A stretch of DNA of 64,000 nucleotides. It comes from Gandjariella thermophila. Its GTDB lineage: Bacteria > Actinomycetota > Actinomycetes > Mycobacteriales > Pseudonocardiaceae. Both the position numbers and the translations under genes were made by a program. Numbering within the stretch: the first letter of the stretch is position 1; every line of letters begins with the position of its first letter. The DNA lies in assembly GCF_005405885.1 (NCBI RefSeq), contig NZ_BJFL01000002.1, forward strand, positions 310,001-374,000. Reading direction: 5' to 3'. Positions 8,970 to 15,952 of this stretch are shown here, one piece after another. The notes under the pieces were generated by a model. It did no database searches, was not told where the DNA came from, and saw only the letters and a program-made list of their open reading frames with translations.

Positions 8970-10397
8970 TCAGGCCTGGGCCAGCGCGGTCGGGTAGTCG
9001 AGTTCGGTGGCGCCGGGATGCGCGGCGAGGTACCGCCGGGCGTTGGCTTCGGTGGTGAACGGCAGCAGGTGCGTGTCCGGACCGGCGGCCGGGTCGGTGA
9101 CCCGGACGGCGTGGTCGGCGAACCACCGGGTGCCGGTCAGCGCGTCCGGCACGTACGCCGCACGCATCCGTTTCCCCCCGGCCTGCGCGGACTTCACGAA
9201 CCGCAGCAGGCAGGTGGGCGTGGCCGAGGGGTGGGTGTCCTCCTCGCCGGCCAGCCAGGTCTCCCCGGCGGTGGCCGGATCGGTGACCGGGCGCTGGCAG
9301 ACCGGGTCGGCCCCACCGATCCGGGCCTGGTTGTCGGTGCGTCGCGTGTCGGCGTCGTAGGAGCCGCCGTACACCCGCCGCAACGCGCCGTCGTCGACGA
9401 ACGAGCCGACGTCCAGGTCGTCCAGGTTGCCGATCGACTTCAGGAACGGCAGGTCCCCGCGAAGCGCGGCACGCTGCTCTGACTTGACCGTGGCGTCGAA
9501 GGTCACCATCCCGTTGCGGCCGTTGTAGAGGTAGACCACCTCGGGCGGCAGCCCGGTGTCCCTGGCCACCGACTCGGCCGCGGCCAGGGGATGGGCCCAG
9601 AGATGGCGGGTGGCGTCGAGCTGGGCGGACAGGAACGCATCCAGCACGTCGGGTTGCTCGGCGGCGAAGCCGCGGCGCACCACCACGCCGTGCAGCGTGG
9701 GCACGTTCAGCGCGCCGCCGTCGTAGAGCGGTTTCGCCTGCCCGGCGAACACGAGCTGGCCGGGCCAGGCGACGAACTGCGACAGCGCGGCGACGCCGCC
9801 CGCCTGCAGCGCGGACGCGCCCACGGACGGCTGCTGGTTCTCCGTCCGCACGTCGGTGACCGGGTTCAGCCCGGCGTCGCTGAGCGCGTGCACCAACGTT
9901 CCGTGTGCGGCGGATCCGACGCTGGTGGACACCTTCTGACCCTTGAGGTCCACCAGCGAGGTCGCCGTCGAGTTCGGCGCGACGACCACCATGTTCAGCG
10001 CGCCGCGGGCGTTGTAGCCGGTGACCGAGACCATCTCGGTGCGGTTGTCGGACAGCTTCTGCGTGCGCGACCCGTTGATCAGCATCGGGTAGTCGCCCAT
10101 CGAGCCGATGTCGATCTTGCCGGCGATCATCTGCGCGGTGATCGGCGCGCCGGTGTCGTAGTCCCGCCAGGTCACCGTGTACTTCTTGCCGGTGCGCGCG
10201 CCCAGCTCCGCCAGCCGTTTCTCGAAGTAGCCGAGCGAGCGGAGCAGGGTCCCCGCGGTCACCGTGTTGATCGTCCTGGACTGGTAGCCGACCACCACCG
10301 GCACGGTCTCGCCGGCCGACGCGCCGCCGCCGCAGCCGCCGAGCGCGGCGACCAGCGCGCTGACCACGGCGACGATCCAGGCTTTCCGGTGTTCCAT
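8970..10397 (-). CDS. ABC importer substrate-binding lipoprotein with C-terminal extension
   Basis: A 475-residue extracytoplasmic binding protein. The N-terminus has a lysine/arginine start, a hydrophobic stretch and a lipobox ending LGGC, so it should be diacyl-anchored. Residues of about 30-340 have the SsuA/TauA-type bilobed fold pattern (for example IAGKIDIGSMGDYP and SLVDLKGQKV). The last 100 or so residues are an extra segment with a conserved-looking pattern (FTTEANARRYLAAHPG) that vaguely recalls NosL-like domains; this is a tentative resemblance. Usual family length is 310-340 aa, so the extension is notable. The ATG at 10397 is a fresh start 9 nt after the ferredoxin stop; a longer open frame upstream runs antisense-like through the ferredoxin and is not used. 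Confidence 0.88.
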   Translation of the reverse strand: MEHRKAWIVAVVSALVAALGGCGGGASAGETVPVVVGYQSRTINTVTAGTLLRSLGYFEKRLAELGARTGKKYTVTWRDYDTGAPITAQMIAGKIDIGSMGDYPMLINGSRTQKLSDNRTEMVSVTGYNARGALNMVVVAPNSTATSLVDLKGQKVSTSVGSAAHGTLVHALSDAGLNPVTDVRTENQQPSVGASALQAGGVAALSQFVAWPGQLVFAGQAKPLYDGGALNVPTLHGVVVRRGFAAEQPDVLDAFLSAQLDATRHLWAHPLAAAESVARDTGLPPEVVYLYNGRNGMVTFDATVKSEQRAALRGDLPFLKSIGNLDDLDVGSFVDDGALRRVYGGSYDADTRRTDNQARIGGADPVCQRPVTDPATAGETWLAGEEDTHPSATPTCLLRFVKSAQAGGKRMRAAYVPDALTGTRWFADHAVRVTDPAAGPDTHLLPFTTEANARRYLAAHPGATELDYPTALAQA

Positions 10398-10405
10398 GGT
10401 GGGCC

Positions 10406-10633
10406 TCACCGCAGCAGGTACGGCATGTTGACGGTCACCGCGCCGGTGGGGCAGCGGGCGGCGCACGGGCCGCAGTACCAGCACTCGTCCACGTGCATGT
10501 ACGCCTTGTTGGTCTCGGGGTGGATGGCCAGCGAGTCGAGCGGGCACATGTCCACGCACAGCCGGCAGCCCTCGATGCAGCGGGACTCGTCGACGGTCAC
10601 CGGAACGTCGACGCGGTTGTCCACCAGAGGCAT
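10406..10633 (-). CDS. Small two-[4Fe-4S] ferredoxin, AprB-like
   Basis: A 75-residue soluble electron carrier with two cluster-binding motifs, CIEGCRLCVDMCP and CWYCGPCAARCP. The first has a C-x3-C spacing in place of the standard C-x2-C. The arrangement resembles the beta subunit of adenylylsulfate reductase, and the AprA/FrdA-like flavoprotein in the same operon is its natural partner. GGAGG lies about 7 nt upstream of the ATG. It is the first full-length gene after the leader peptide and the palindrome, so any attenuation there would control the whole transport/redox operon. Confidence 0.92.
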   Translation of the reverse strand: MPLVDNRVDVPVTVDESRCIEGCRLCVDMCPLDSLAIHPETNKAYMHVDECWYCGPCAARCPTGAVTVNMPYLLR

Positions 10634-10666
10634 GGGTGGTCCTCCATGACGGGGATCTCGGGGAGG

Positions 10667-10688
10667 GCCGTGCCCGGCCGGGCACGGC
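10667..10688 (-). promoter_or_regulatory. 22-nt perfect palindrome, candidate attenuator hairpin
   Basis: The half-site GCCGTGCCCGG is followed directly by its reverse complement. It lies between the leader-peptide stop (10775) and the ferredoxin start (10633), 33 nt before the ATG. In RNA it would form a stem of about 8-9 bp with a small loop. There is no U-tract, so it could act by Rho-linked attenuation or by masking the ferredoxin ribosome binding site. Function is inferred. Confidence 0.55.
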
Positions 10689-10774
10689 AGGCAGGGACAC
10701 CGAAGACGGAAGAGGTTCGGCGAGGAGATGAGCGGAGCGTTCAGCAGCGGTGCGCGGGCCGCCGCCGAGCGCGG

Positions 10775-10846
10775 CTACCTACACAGCGCGCTGGCCTGCC
10801 GCCGCAGGTCCACGTGCACGCGGGCGACGAGGAGCGCCGACCTCAC
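10775..10846 (-). CDS. Leader peptide (23 aa) of the sulfur-gene attenuator type
   Basis: The short frame reads MRSALLVARVHVDLRRQASALCR followed by TAG (GTG start). Peptides with the core R.HVDL.R..SALC, ending in Cys-Arg or Cys, recur in actinobacteria as putative leader peptides upstream of sulfur and cysteine genes. The GTG overlaps the TGA of gntR (GTGA), and a GAGGAGGG ribosome binding site lies inside the last codons of gntR, 7-8 nt upstream. The single Cys codon is the third from the end, counting the stop codon, so slow decoding at low Cys-tRNA would stall a ribosome just before the palindrome region. It is too short for ordinary gene callers. Confidence 0.75.
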   Translation of the reverse strand: MRSALLVARVHVDLRRQASALCR

Positions 10847-11598
10847 CGGGCGCCCTCCTCGTCCCGGGACAGCCGGGCGCGCATGGTCAGCCGGTCCCCC
10901 CGGAAGCGGATGAACTCCAGGTCGACCGGCCGGCCGTCGTCCAGGCGGCTGAGCCGCTCGGCCACCAGGAGCGCGGCGCCCTCGGGCACGTCCAGCACGG
11001 CGGCCGAGTGGGCGTCGGCGTTGACCGCCTCCACGGTCACCTCGGCGGTGCCCAGCCGGTGCCCGGAGACGTTCTCGATCAGCGCGAAGATGTCCCGGTG
11101 CTCGAGGTCCTGCTCCAGCAGCGGCCGCCCGATGTCGGGCACCAGGTAGGTGAGGTCGAGGGAGAGCGGGCTGCCGTTCAGCCGGCGCAGCCGCTCCACG
11201 TAGATCACCGAGCCGCCGTCCGGCACCCGCAGCCGACTGGCCACCGACCGCGGCGGGCGGAGCAGTCCCGCGACCCGCACCTCGTTGGTCACCGTGCCGT
11301 GCTCGTGCAGCATCTCGGCCAGGCCCATCAGCCGGTCCAGGCCGTGGCAGTACTTCTGGTTGACCACCAGGGTGCCGACGCTGGGGACCCGCTCGATCAG
11401 CCGCTCGGCGCGCAGGATGGTCAGCGCCTCCCGGATGGTGTTACGCGACGCGGCGAACTCGGTGGCCAGCAGCCGCTCGTCCGGCAGCGCGCCGGTGCCG
11501 AAGGCGCCCCGCACCACCTGCTGACGCAGCACGTCGGCCACCTGCCGCGCGCGGTCCGCACGCGGCCGGCGGTCGTGCGGGATGCGTACGGCGGTCAT
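10843..11598 (-). CDS. GntR/HutC-family transcriptional regulator with UTRA domain
   Basis: A 251-aa DNA-binding regulator. The N-terminal winged helix-turn-helix includes LATEFAASRNTIREAL and the wing VPSVGTLVVN. The C-terminal half fits a UTRA/chorismate-lyase-like ligand-binding domain (VIYVERLRRLNG.PLSLDLTYL). ATG at 11598 is chosen because GGGGGAGG lies 4-5 nt upstream; a longer in-frame start at 11661 lacks one. It is the first gene of the minus-strand operon and overlaps the leader peptide by 4 nt. The ligand is unknown but is probably linked to organosulfur supply. Confidence 0.88.
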   Translation of the reverse strand: MTAVRIPHDRRPRADRARQVADVLRQQVVRGAFGTGALPDERLLATEFAASRNTIREALTILRAERLIERVPSVGTLVVNQKYCHGLDRLMGLAEMLHEHGTVTNEVRVAGLLRPPRSVASRLRVPDGGSVIYVERLRRLNGSPLSLDLTYLVPDIGRPLLEQDLEHRDIFALIENVSGHRLGTAEVTVEAVNADAHSAAVLDVPEGAALLVAERLSRLDDGRPVDLEFIRFRGDRLTMRARLSRDEEGAR

Positions 11599-11684
11599 CC
11601 AACCTCCCCCGTGGCGCCGGTGGTCGACGCCGAACGTCGCCGGGGCGTATTTCGCTGCCATTCCGAATGTGTTAACGGCGTGTT

Positions 11685-11736
11685 ACGCCACCTGGTCAGC
11701 GGCTCGACCAGCGGTCGATCCGGCGACCGGTGGCGT
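11685..11736. other. Candidate three-way-junction structure between gntR and mtnB
   Basis: Perfect pairings are visible: an outer 8-bp stem (ACGCCACC 11685-11692 with GGTGGCGT 11729-11736), an inner stem TGGTC/GACCA with an 8-nt loop, and a second inner stem GGTCG/CGACC with a 6-nt loop, joined by only two unpaired bases. That is 18 uninterrupted base pairs in 52 nt. It lies in the divergent promoter region, and either strand could fold. It may be a cis-regulatory RNA, a DNA element or chance in GC-rich DNA. A possible mtnB -10 box (TAGGAT, 11836) would place it upstream of that transcript. Confidence 0.35.
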
Positions 11737-11892
11737 CCCGCCACCCGACCCGGGTCCATGTGCTGGACGGCGTTGACAGCGCTGGGGCCGCCGCGGTGGT
11801 CTTGATGGTTGCGGCCGCCGCGAGGACCGCGCCCCTAGGATGCGATGCCGGTGTGCCGCCCACCGCCGACGCGACCGCAGGGGAGATGTTCT

Positions 11893-12534
11893 GTGTCCGA
11901 GTCCCTGGCCCTGTCTCCGGAACTGACCGCGCCGGGCGAGGCGCTGGCCGGAACCGCACGCGCCCTCTACGCGCGCGGGTGGATGGAGGGCACCTCGGGC
12001 AATCTGTCCGTGCGGCTGCCCGGCGGGCTGGCCGCGGTGACGCCGAGCGGCCGTAGCAAGGGCGAGATGTCCGCGGCGGACATGGTGGCCGTCGACGTGG
12101 CCACCGGCGAGGTGCGGCACGCGGGCGGCGCCCGGCCGTCCGCCGAGACCGCGATTCACCTGGCGCTGTACCGCTCCTTCCCGGACTGCGGCGCCGTGGT
12201 GCACGCGCACATCCCGCACGGCACCGCGCTGTCCAGCCGGGTGGCGATCGCCGGGTTGGACAGCGCGTCGTTCGCCCACTACGAGATCATCAAGGGCCTG
12301 GGCGGCCCGCACCCGGAGCAGGTCACCGTGCCGGTGTTCGCCAACTGGGCGGACGTGTCGAAGATCGGCGACGACGTGCGGCGGTTCTACGCCGGCGCCA
12401 CCAAACCGCACGTCCCGGTGCTGCTGATCGCCCACCACGGGGCGACCACCTGGGGCCCGGACCTGGAGACCGCCCGCAACCGGCTGGAATGCCTGGAACT
12501 GCTGTGCCAGCAACACCTGCTGGTGCACCGCTGA
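11893..12534 (+). CDS. mtnB: Methylthioribulose-1-phosphate dehydratase
   Basis: A class II aldolase-like zinc enzyme (213 aa) that dehydrates methylthioribulose 1-phosphate in the methionine salvage pathway. EGTSGNLSVR near the N-terminus, the metal-binding HAHIPHG and a later AHHGATTWG are the family signatures. The GTG at 11893 is preferred, with AGGGGAG about 9 nt upstream; an upstream ATG at 11845 would add a proline/arginine-rich stretch not seen in the family. It is first in an operon with mtnD and mtnC, which act on the products downstream in the same pathway. Confidence 0.9.
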   Translation: MSESLALSPELTAPGEALAGTARALYARGWMEGTSGNLSVRLPGGLAAVTPSGRSKGEMSAADMVAVDVATGEVRHAGGARPSAETAIHLALYRSFPDCGAVVHAHIPHGTALSSRVAIAGLDSASFAHYEIIKGLGGPHPEQVTVPVFANWADVSKIGDDVRRFYAGATKPHVPVLLIAHHGATTWGPDLETARNRLECLELLCQQHLLVHR

Positions 12535-12554
12535 ACCGAAAGGGGAGCGCCGCC

Positions 12555-13133
12555 ATGACGATCCTGCAGGTGATGGCCGAGGACGACGCCAGGGTGCTGC
12601 TGCGTACCACGGACCCGGAGAAGATCAACGACGAACTCGGCCCGCACGGGATGTGGTTCGAGCGCTGGCAGGCCAACGCCCCGCTGCCCGACGACGCCGG
12701 CGAGGACGAGGTCCTGGAGGCATACCGGGAGGACGTGGACCGGCTGTGCAAGCAGGGCGACTACCGGCTGGTGGACGTGGTGCGCCTGCACCCGGACGAC
12801 GAGGACCCGGGGTGGCCGGAGAAGGCCCGTGCGGCGCGCACCAAGTTCCTCGACGAGCACACCCACGACGAGGACGAGGTGCGCTTCTTCGTGGAGGGCA
12901 GCGGCTGCTTCTATCTGCACTTGGGCGACCGCGTCTACGCGGTGGTGTGCGAGGCCGGTGACCTGCTGGCCGTGCCCGCCGGCACCACGCACTGGTTCGA
13001 CATGGGGGAGCGGCCGGCGTTCGCGGCGATCCGGTTCTTCCAGGAGGAGGACGGCTGGATCGGCAACTTCACCGGAAGCGGGATCTCCGCGCGCTTCCCC
13101 TCGCTGGACGAGTTGGTGGCCGGCGGGCAGTGA
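12555..13133 (+). CDS. mtnD: Acireductone dioxygenase (ARD)
   Basis: A cupin-fold metalloenzyme (192 aa) that oxidises the acireductone of methionine salvage to the keto-acid precursor of methionine. The metal-binding signature HTHDEDEVRFFVEG (HxHxxxE) and the second His in PAGTTHWFDMG are present. The ATG at 12555 has AAAGGGGAG 6-8 nt upstream. It follows mtnB by 20 nt and overlaps mtnC by 4 nt (GTGA). Length is normal for the family. The bound metal (Fe or Ni), which decides the on-pathway or off-pathway product, cannot be read from sequence. Confidence 0.94.
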   Translation: MTILQVMAEDDARVLLRTTDPEKINDELGPHGMWFERWQANAPLPDDAGEDEVLEAYREDVDRLCKQGDYRLVDVVRLHPDDEDPGWPEKARAARTKFLDEHTHDEDEVRFFVEGSGCFYLHLGDRVYAVVCEAGDLLAVPAGTTHWFDMGERPAFAAIRFFQEEDGWIGNFTGSGISARFPSLDELVAGGQ

Positions 13134-13819
13134 TCTCCGCGGCCGTCATCGACATCGAGGGCACCGTCGCCGCCACCGACCACGTGCATCGGGTGCTGTT
13201 CCCGTACTCCCGCGAGCGGATCGGCGACTGGTTGGCCGAGCACCGGGACACCGCGGTGGTCGCGGAGGTACTGGCGCAGACCCGGGACCTCGCGGGCCGG
13301 CCGGACGCGGGCGAGACCGAGGTCGCCGAGATCCTGCGGCGTTGGATCGACGAGGACGTCAAGGCGGCGCCGCTGAAGACCGCGCAGGGCGAGATCTGGC
13401 GGGCCGGCTACGCGTCCGGAGAACTGGTGTCCCACCTGTACCCGGACGTGCCCGGCGCGCTGCGGTCCTGGGTGGACGGTGGCCTCGCGGTCTACGTCTA
13501 CTCGTCCGGATCGGTGGAGGCGCAGCGCGGCTGGTTCGCGCACACCCCGTACGGCGACCTGACTGGTCTGCTCTCCGGCCACTTCGATCTGACCAACGCC
13601 GGCGGGAAACGGGAGGCGTCCTCGTACCGGCGGATCGCCGAGGCGGTGGGGCTGCCCGGCGAGCGGCTGGTGTTCCTCTCCGACATCCCGGCCGAGTTGG
13701 ACGCCGCCGCCGAGGCCGGCTGGCACACGATCGGTGTGCGCCGGCCGGAGGAACGCTTCCAGGACCTGGGCCGGCATCGGGTGGTCGAGAGCCTGCACGG
13801 GTTCGACCCGCGCCGGTGA
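13130..13819 (+). CDS. mtnC: Enolase-phosphatase E1 of methionine salvage
   Basis: A HAD-superfamily bifunctional enzyme (229 aa) that enolises and dephosphorylates the diketone intermediate made by MtnB, giving the substrate of MtnD. The N-terminal motif is IDIEGT, the D-x-E-G-T variant typical of MtnC rather than the DxDGT of most HAD enzymes. YSSGSVEAQ is motif II and FLSDIPAELDAA carries the acidic motif IV. GTG start overlaps the mtnD stop by 4 nt. With mtnB and mtnD this gives the lower half of the pathway; no mtnA or MTA phosphorylase gene is visible in the window. Confidence 0.94.
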   Translation: MISAAVIDIEGTVAATDHVHRVLFPYSRERIGDWLAEHRDTAVVAEVLAQTRDLAGRPDAGETEVAEILRRWIDEDVKAAPLKTAQGEIWRAGYASGELVSHLYPDVPGALRSWVDGGLAVYVYSSGSVEAQRGWFAHTPYGDLTGLLSGHFDLTNAGGKREASSYRRIAEAVGLPGERLVFLSDIPAELDAAAEAGWHTIGVRRPEERFQDLGRHRVVESLHGFDPRR

Positions 13820-13832
13820 CCTTGGACACCCA

Positions 13833-13866
13833 GCCCGGTGCTCCTGCGCGCTCGGTGGCACCGGGC
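13833..13866 (+). terminator. Weak possible terminator after mtnC
   Basis: An 8-bp inverted repeat (GCCCGGTG / CACCGGGC) with an 18-nt loop, 14 nt after the mtnC stop. The long loop and missing U-tract make it uncertain. Confidence 0.3.
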
Positions 13867-14027
13867 CGGGCGGGTCGGCGGCGCTTCCCGGGCGCCGTGA
13901 ACCTGATCTACCCACCGCGTACCCGGTTGGTTGAACCTGTAATCACCTGGCGGTGAACGCCACGGAAATGCAGCGACCCTCGGAGCGGCGCGCGGCGCCG
14001 CGAGCCGTGCGGAGCCGGTCGCTGGGG

Positions 14028-14690
14028 CTAGGTGTGGCCAGCGCCGGAGGGTGGCACGCGTGCCGACCCCGTGGTTCGCGGTCCGGTCGTCCCGCTGGGT
14101 GGGGGAAGGGGCGAGGTGCCCGCGCCGCCGGATGTGCTGGCGGAGGGCTTCGCCGAGGACGTGTTCGGAACCGCGGACACGCGCGTCTGGGTGGTTGGCG
14201 CGTCACTGGGTTGTTGGACCTGCTCCGGGTGCGCCGCGACCACTTTCAGTTCGCGTACCTCCTCGGCCACCCGCACCGTTGTCGTGTTGCCGGCGGCCTC
14301 TGGCACGACCCCGCCCTGAGCCTGGACGGCGAGCGGCGTGGTGCTTGTCTGAATGCCGTGCAGAGTGAAGCCGTAGACCGTTTCCTGCGGCTCCTCGGTG
14401 GGAGCCAGCGATTGAGGTTTGCCGTGGCGCTTGCGTATCGCCAGAGTGCTGTCGTTCGGGCCCGGAGGAGGTGTCGGTTGCGAAGCGGAGATCACACCCA
14501 GCGGTGTCACCAGGCTCGGTGAGAAACTGACCGTCAGGTTTCCCTCGAAATCGAAGCTGAACTCCAGAGGGAGGAAACTCGGCTTGAAGTTGACGGATGG
14601 ATTGACGCCGTAGCCACATGCGGAGGCCGGCACGACCAGTGCCAGGACGACAAACACGACCAAACGCTGATACGGCGGCACCCCTGTCAC
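14028..14690 (-). CDS. Secreted lipoprotein of unknown function
   Basis: A 220-residue protein with an N-terminal hydrophobic segment and a lipobox ending PASAC, so probably membrane-anchored outside the cell. Residues of about 25-60 show alternating beta-like segments (VNFKPSFLPLEFSFDFEGNL, then VTPLG), and residues 80-125 contain STLAIRKRHGKPQ and VYGFTLHG. These recall a small beta-rich domain seen in many uncharacterised actinomycete proteins, which is a weak resemblance. The last 90 residues are a Pro/Ser/Thr-rich low-complexity tail. Base composition is less extreme than in its neighbours. It has no operon partner, and I do not recognise a function. Confidence 0.6.
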   Translation of the reverse strand: MTGVPPYQRLVVFVVLALVVPASACGYGVNPSVNFKPSFLPLEFSFDFEGNLTVSFSPSLVTPLGVISASQPTPPPGPNDSTLAIRKRHGKPQSLAPTEEPQETVYGFTLHGIQTSTTPLAVQAQGGVVPEAAGNTTTVRVAEEVRELKVVAAHPEQVQQPSDAPTTQTRVSAVPNTSSAKPSASTSGGAGTSPLPPPSGTTGPRTTGSARVPPSGAGHT

Positions 14691-15029
14691 CCCCGGTGCA
14701 GGACGCTACACAGGGGCATCCTCCGGCGTGCCGCCGTGGGCCCGGTTGTACCCGAAAAGGTCATCCGCTCGCGGGTCCTGCTTCGCGGTTCGCCACGCGA
14801 TTGCGGAAGTTGACGGCGCCCGGCCACCCGAGCGGTCCATTCGCATGTCGTCGGCCCGGTACCGCACACATGTCCCTCTCCTCGGGTTCTGTGGGTGCCG
14901 AACCGCCAGGCCAAGGGGGTTGTTGGTGATCGCGATCGTGATCAGGTTGTGCGGGTCCGATGAGTGTCACGGCCCGGATCGGTCCGTATGTCTGTGGTGG
15001 TGCATGCACGTCGGGCGTCGGAGGGAACC
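14691..15029. other. Intergenic stretch with no clear gene
   Basis: About 340 bases between the lipoprotein gene and the hydrolase pseudogene, holding the divergent promoters of both. A 36-codon minus-strand frame (14761-14871) begins MCAVPGRRHANG just after GAGGAGAGGGAC. This is the same ribosome-site/start sequence as at 15625, and it is listed as a repeat. Its coding status is doubtful. Confidence 0.4.
14866..14883 (-). repeat. 18-nt inverted repeat, left copy
   Basis: On the minus strand this reads GAGGAGAGGGACATGTGT, identical to 15625-15642 on the plus strand. It contains a ribosome-binding-like sequence and an ATG. The two copies flank the hydrolase pseudogene about 740 bp apart. Confidence 0.7.
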
Positions 15030-15556
15030 ATGGGTAATGAGCGGCTGGTCCGGGCCAATGGGGTTGACCTGTGCGTGGAGACCTTCGGCGACGAGGACGC
15101 GCCGGCGGTGCTGCTCATCTCCGGGGCACGCCGCGTCGATGGACTGGTGGGATACCGACTTCTGCCGGCGCCTGGCAGACGGCGGCCGGTTCGTCATCCG
15201 CTACGACCACCGCGACACCGGTCGGTCGATCACCTACCCGCCCGACGCGCCGGACTATACGGGTCCCGACCTGGTCGATGACGCCGTTGGACTGATCGAC
15301 GTCCTGGCCGGCGGCCGCGCCCACGTGGTCGGGCTGTCGATGGGCGGCGGCATCGCGCTGTCCCTCGCGATCGAGCATCCCGGCCACGTCGCCACGCTGA
15401 CACTGGTGTCGACGAGCTCCGGCCCGGCCGACGATCTTCCCGGGATGGCGGATCGCCTGTGACGGTGCCGGCCACCAGCAGCCGCCGCCTCGCTCGACGT
15501 GGGACCTCGTCGTTCCCGCCATCCTGCGGCACACCGCCCCAGGGCCCGTGCACTGA
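15030..15556 (+). pseudogene. Alpha/beta-hydrolase pseudogene (frameshift plus internal deletion)
   Basis: The ATG at 15030 follows GGAGGGAACC and opens a typical hydrolase N-terminus (MGNERLVRANGVDLCVETFG). Near 15127-15129 one extra base shifts the frame. After it the frame 14728+3n continues the family pattern: MDWWDTDFC, FVIRYDHRDTGRS and the nucleophile elbow GLSMGGG, until a TGA at 15460. A further piece, TWDLVVPAILRHTA (about 15496-15535), matches the usual C-terminus of this hydrolase family. The middle of the lid and acid/His region (roughly 110 residues) is missing. Intact relatives are about 280 aa. The gene is therefore decayed. Confidence 0.75.
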
Positions 15557-15624
15557 GCAGACTCCGCACCGCGATGATCTACCTCTTCAGGGCGGAATCA
15601 CGATGGCCCCACCCAAACAAAGGT

Positions 15625-15642
15625 GAGGAGAGGGACATGTGT
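15625..15642 (+). repeat. 18-nt inverted repeat, right copy
   Basis: GAGGAGAGGGACATGTGT, the exact reverse complement of 14866-14883. It includes the ATG at 15637 of a small open frame. Confidence 0.7.
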
Positions 15643-15897
15643 CAGTCGTGTCTTGATCTGTCCGGAAAGGCAGCGACCCCCGGAGCGGTGCACCGCGACG
15701 CCGGGGCGTGCGGGTCCGAGCTGGACTGGGCTCGGAACTCCGGGGGCCGGGTAGCTGCCTGGTATTCGCAAGGCCCGCCCGCCCACGCGGGGCCGGCCGC
15801 GACGCAGCGTAGGGCGGTCCTAGCGGACAGCCACCTCACGAGTCCGACGAATATTCAACGCTGGACCACCTCCTTTCCCGTGTACCGGGAACGCTAG
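15637..15897 (+). CDS. Doubtful small hypothetical protein (86 aa)
   Basis: The frame starts MCQSCLDLSGKAATPG, with GAGGAGAGG ending 3 nt before the ATG. It has an N-terminal CxxC and no recognisable domain. Support is only the ribosome-binding-like sequence, which is shared with the inverted repeat. It may be non-coding. Confidence 0.25.
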   Translation: MCQSCLDLSGKAATPGAVHRDAGACGSELDWARNSGGRVAAWYSQGPPAHAGPAATQRRAVLADSHLTSPTNIQRWTTSFPVYRER

Positions 15898-15952
15898 AGG
15901 TTCGGCGAGCGGCCGGGCAACGGAGTTTTCGACGTTCCCGGGCGGTGTCGGT

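Larger units (their letters stand above)
15557..15952. other. Region with at most one doubtful small gene
   Basis: About 400 bases between the pseudogene and the slipin gene. The only candidate is the 86-codon frame at 15637 described separately. No terminator hairpin of note was seen for the slipin gene that ends at 15953. Confidence 0.4.
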
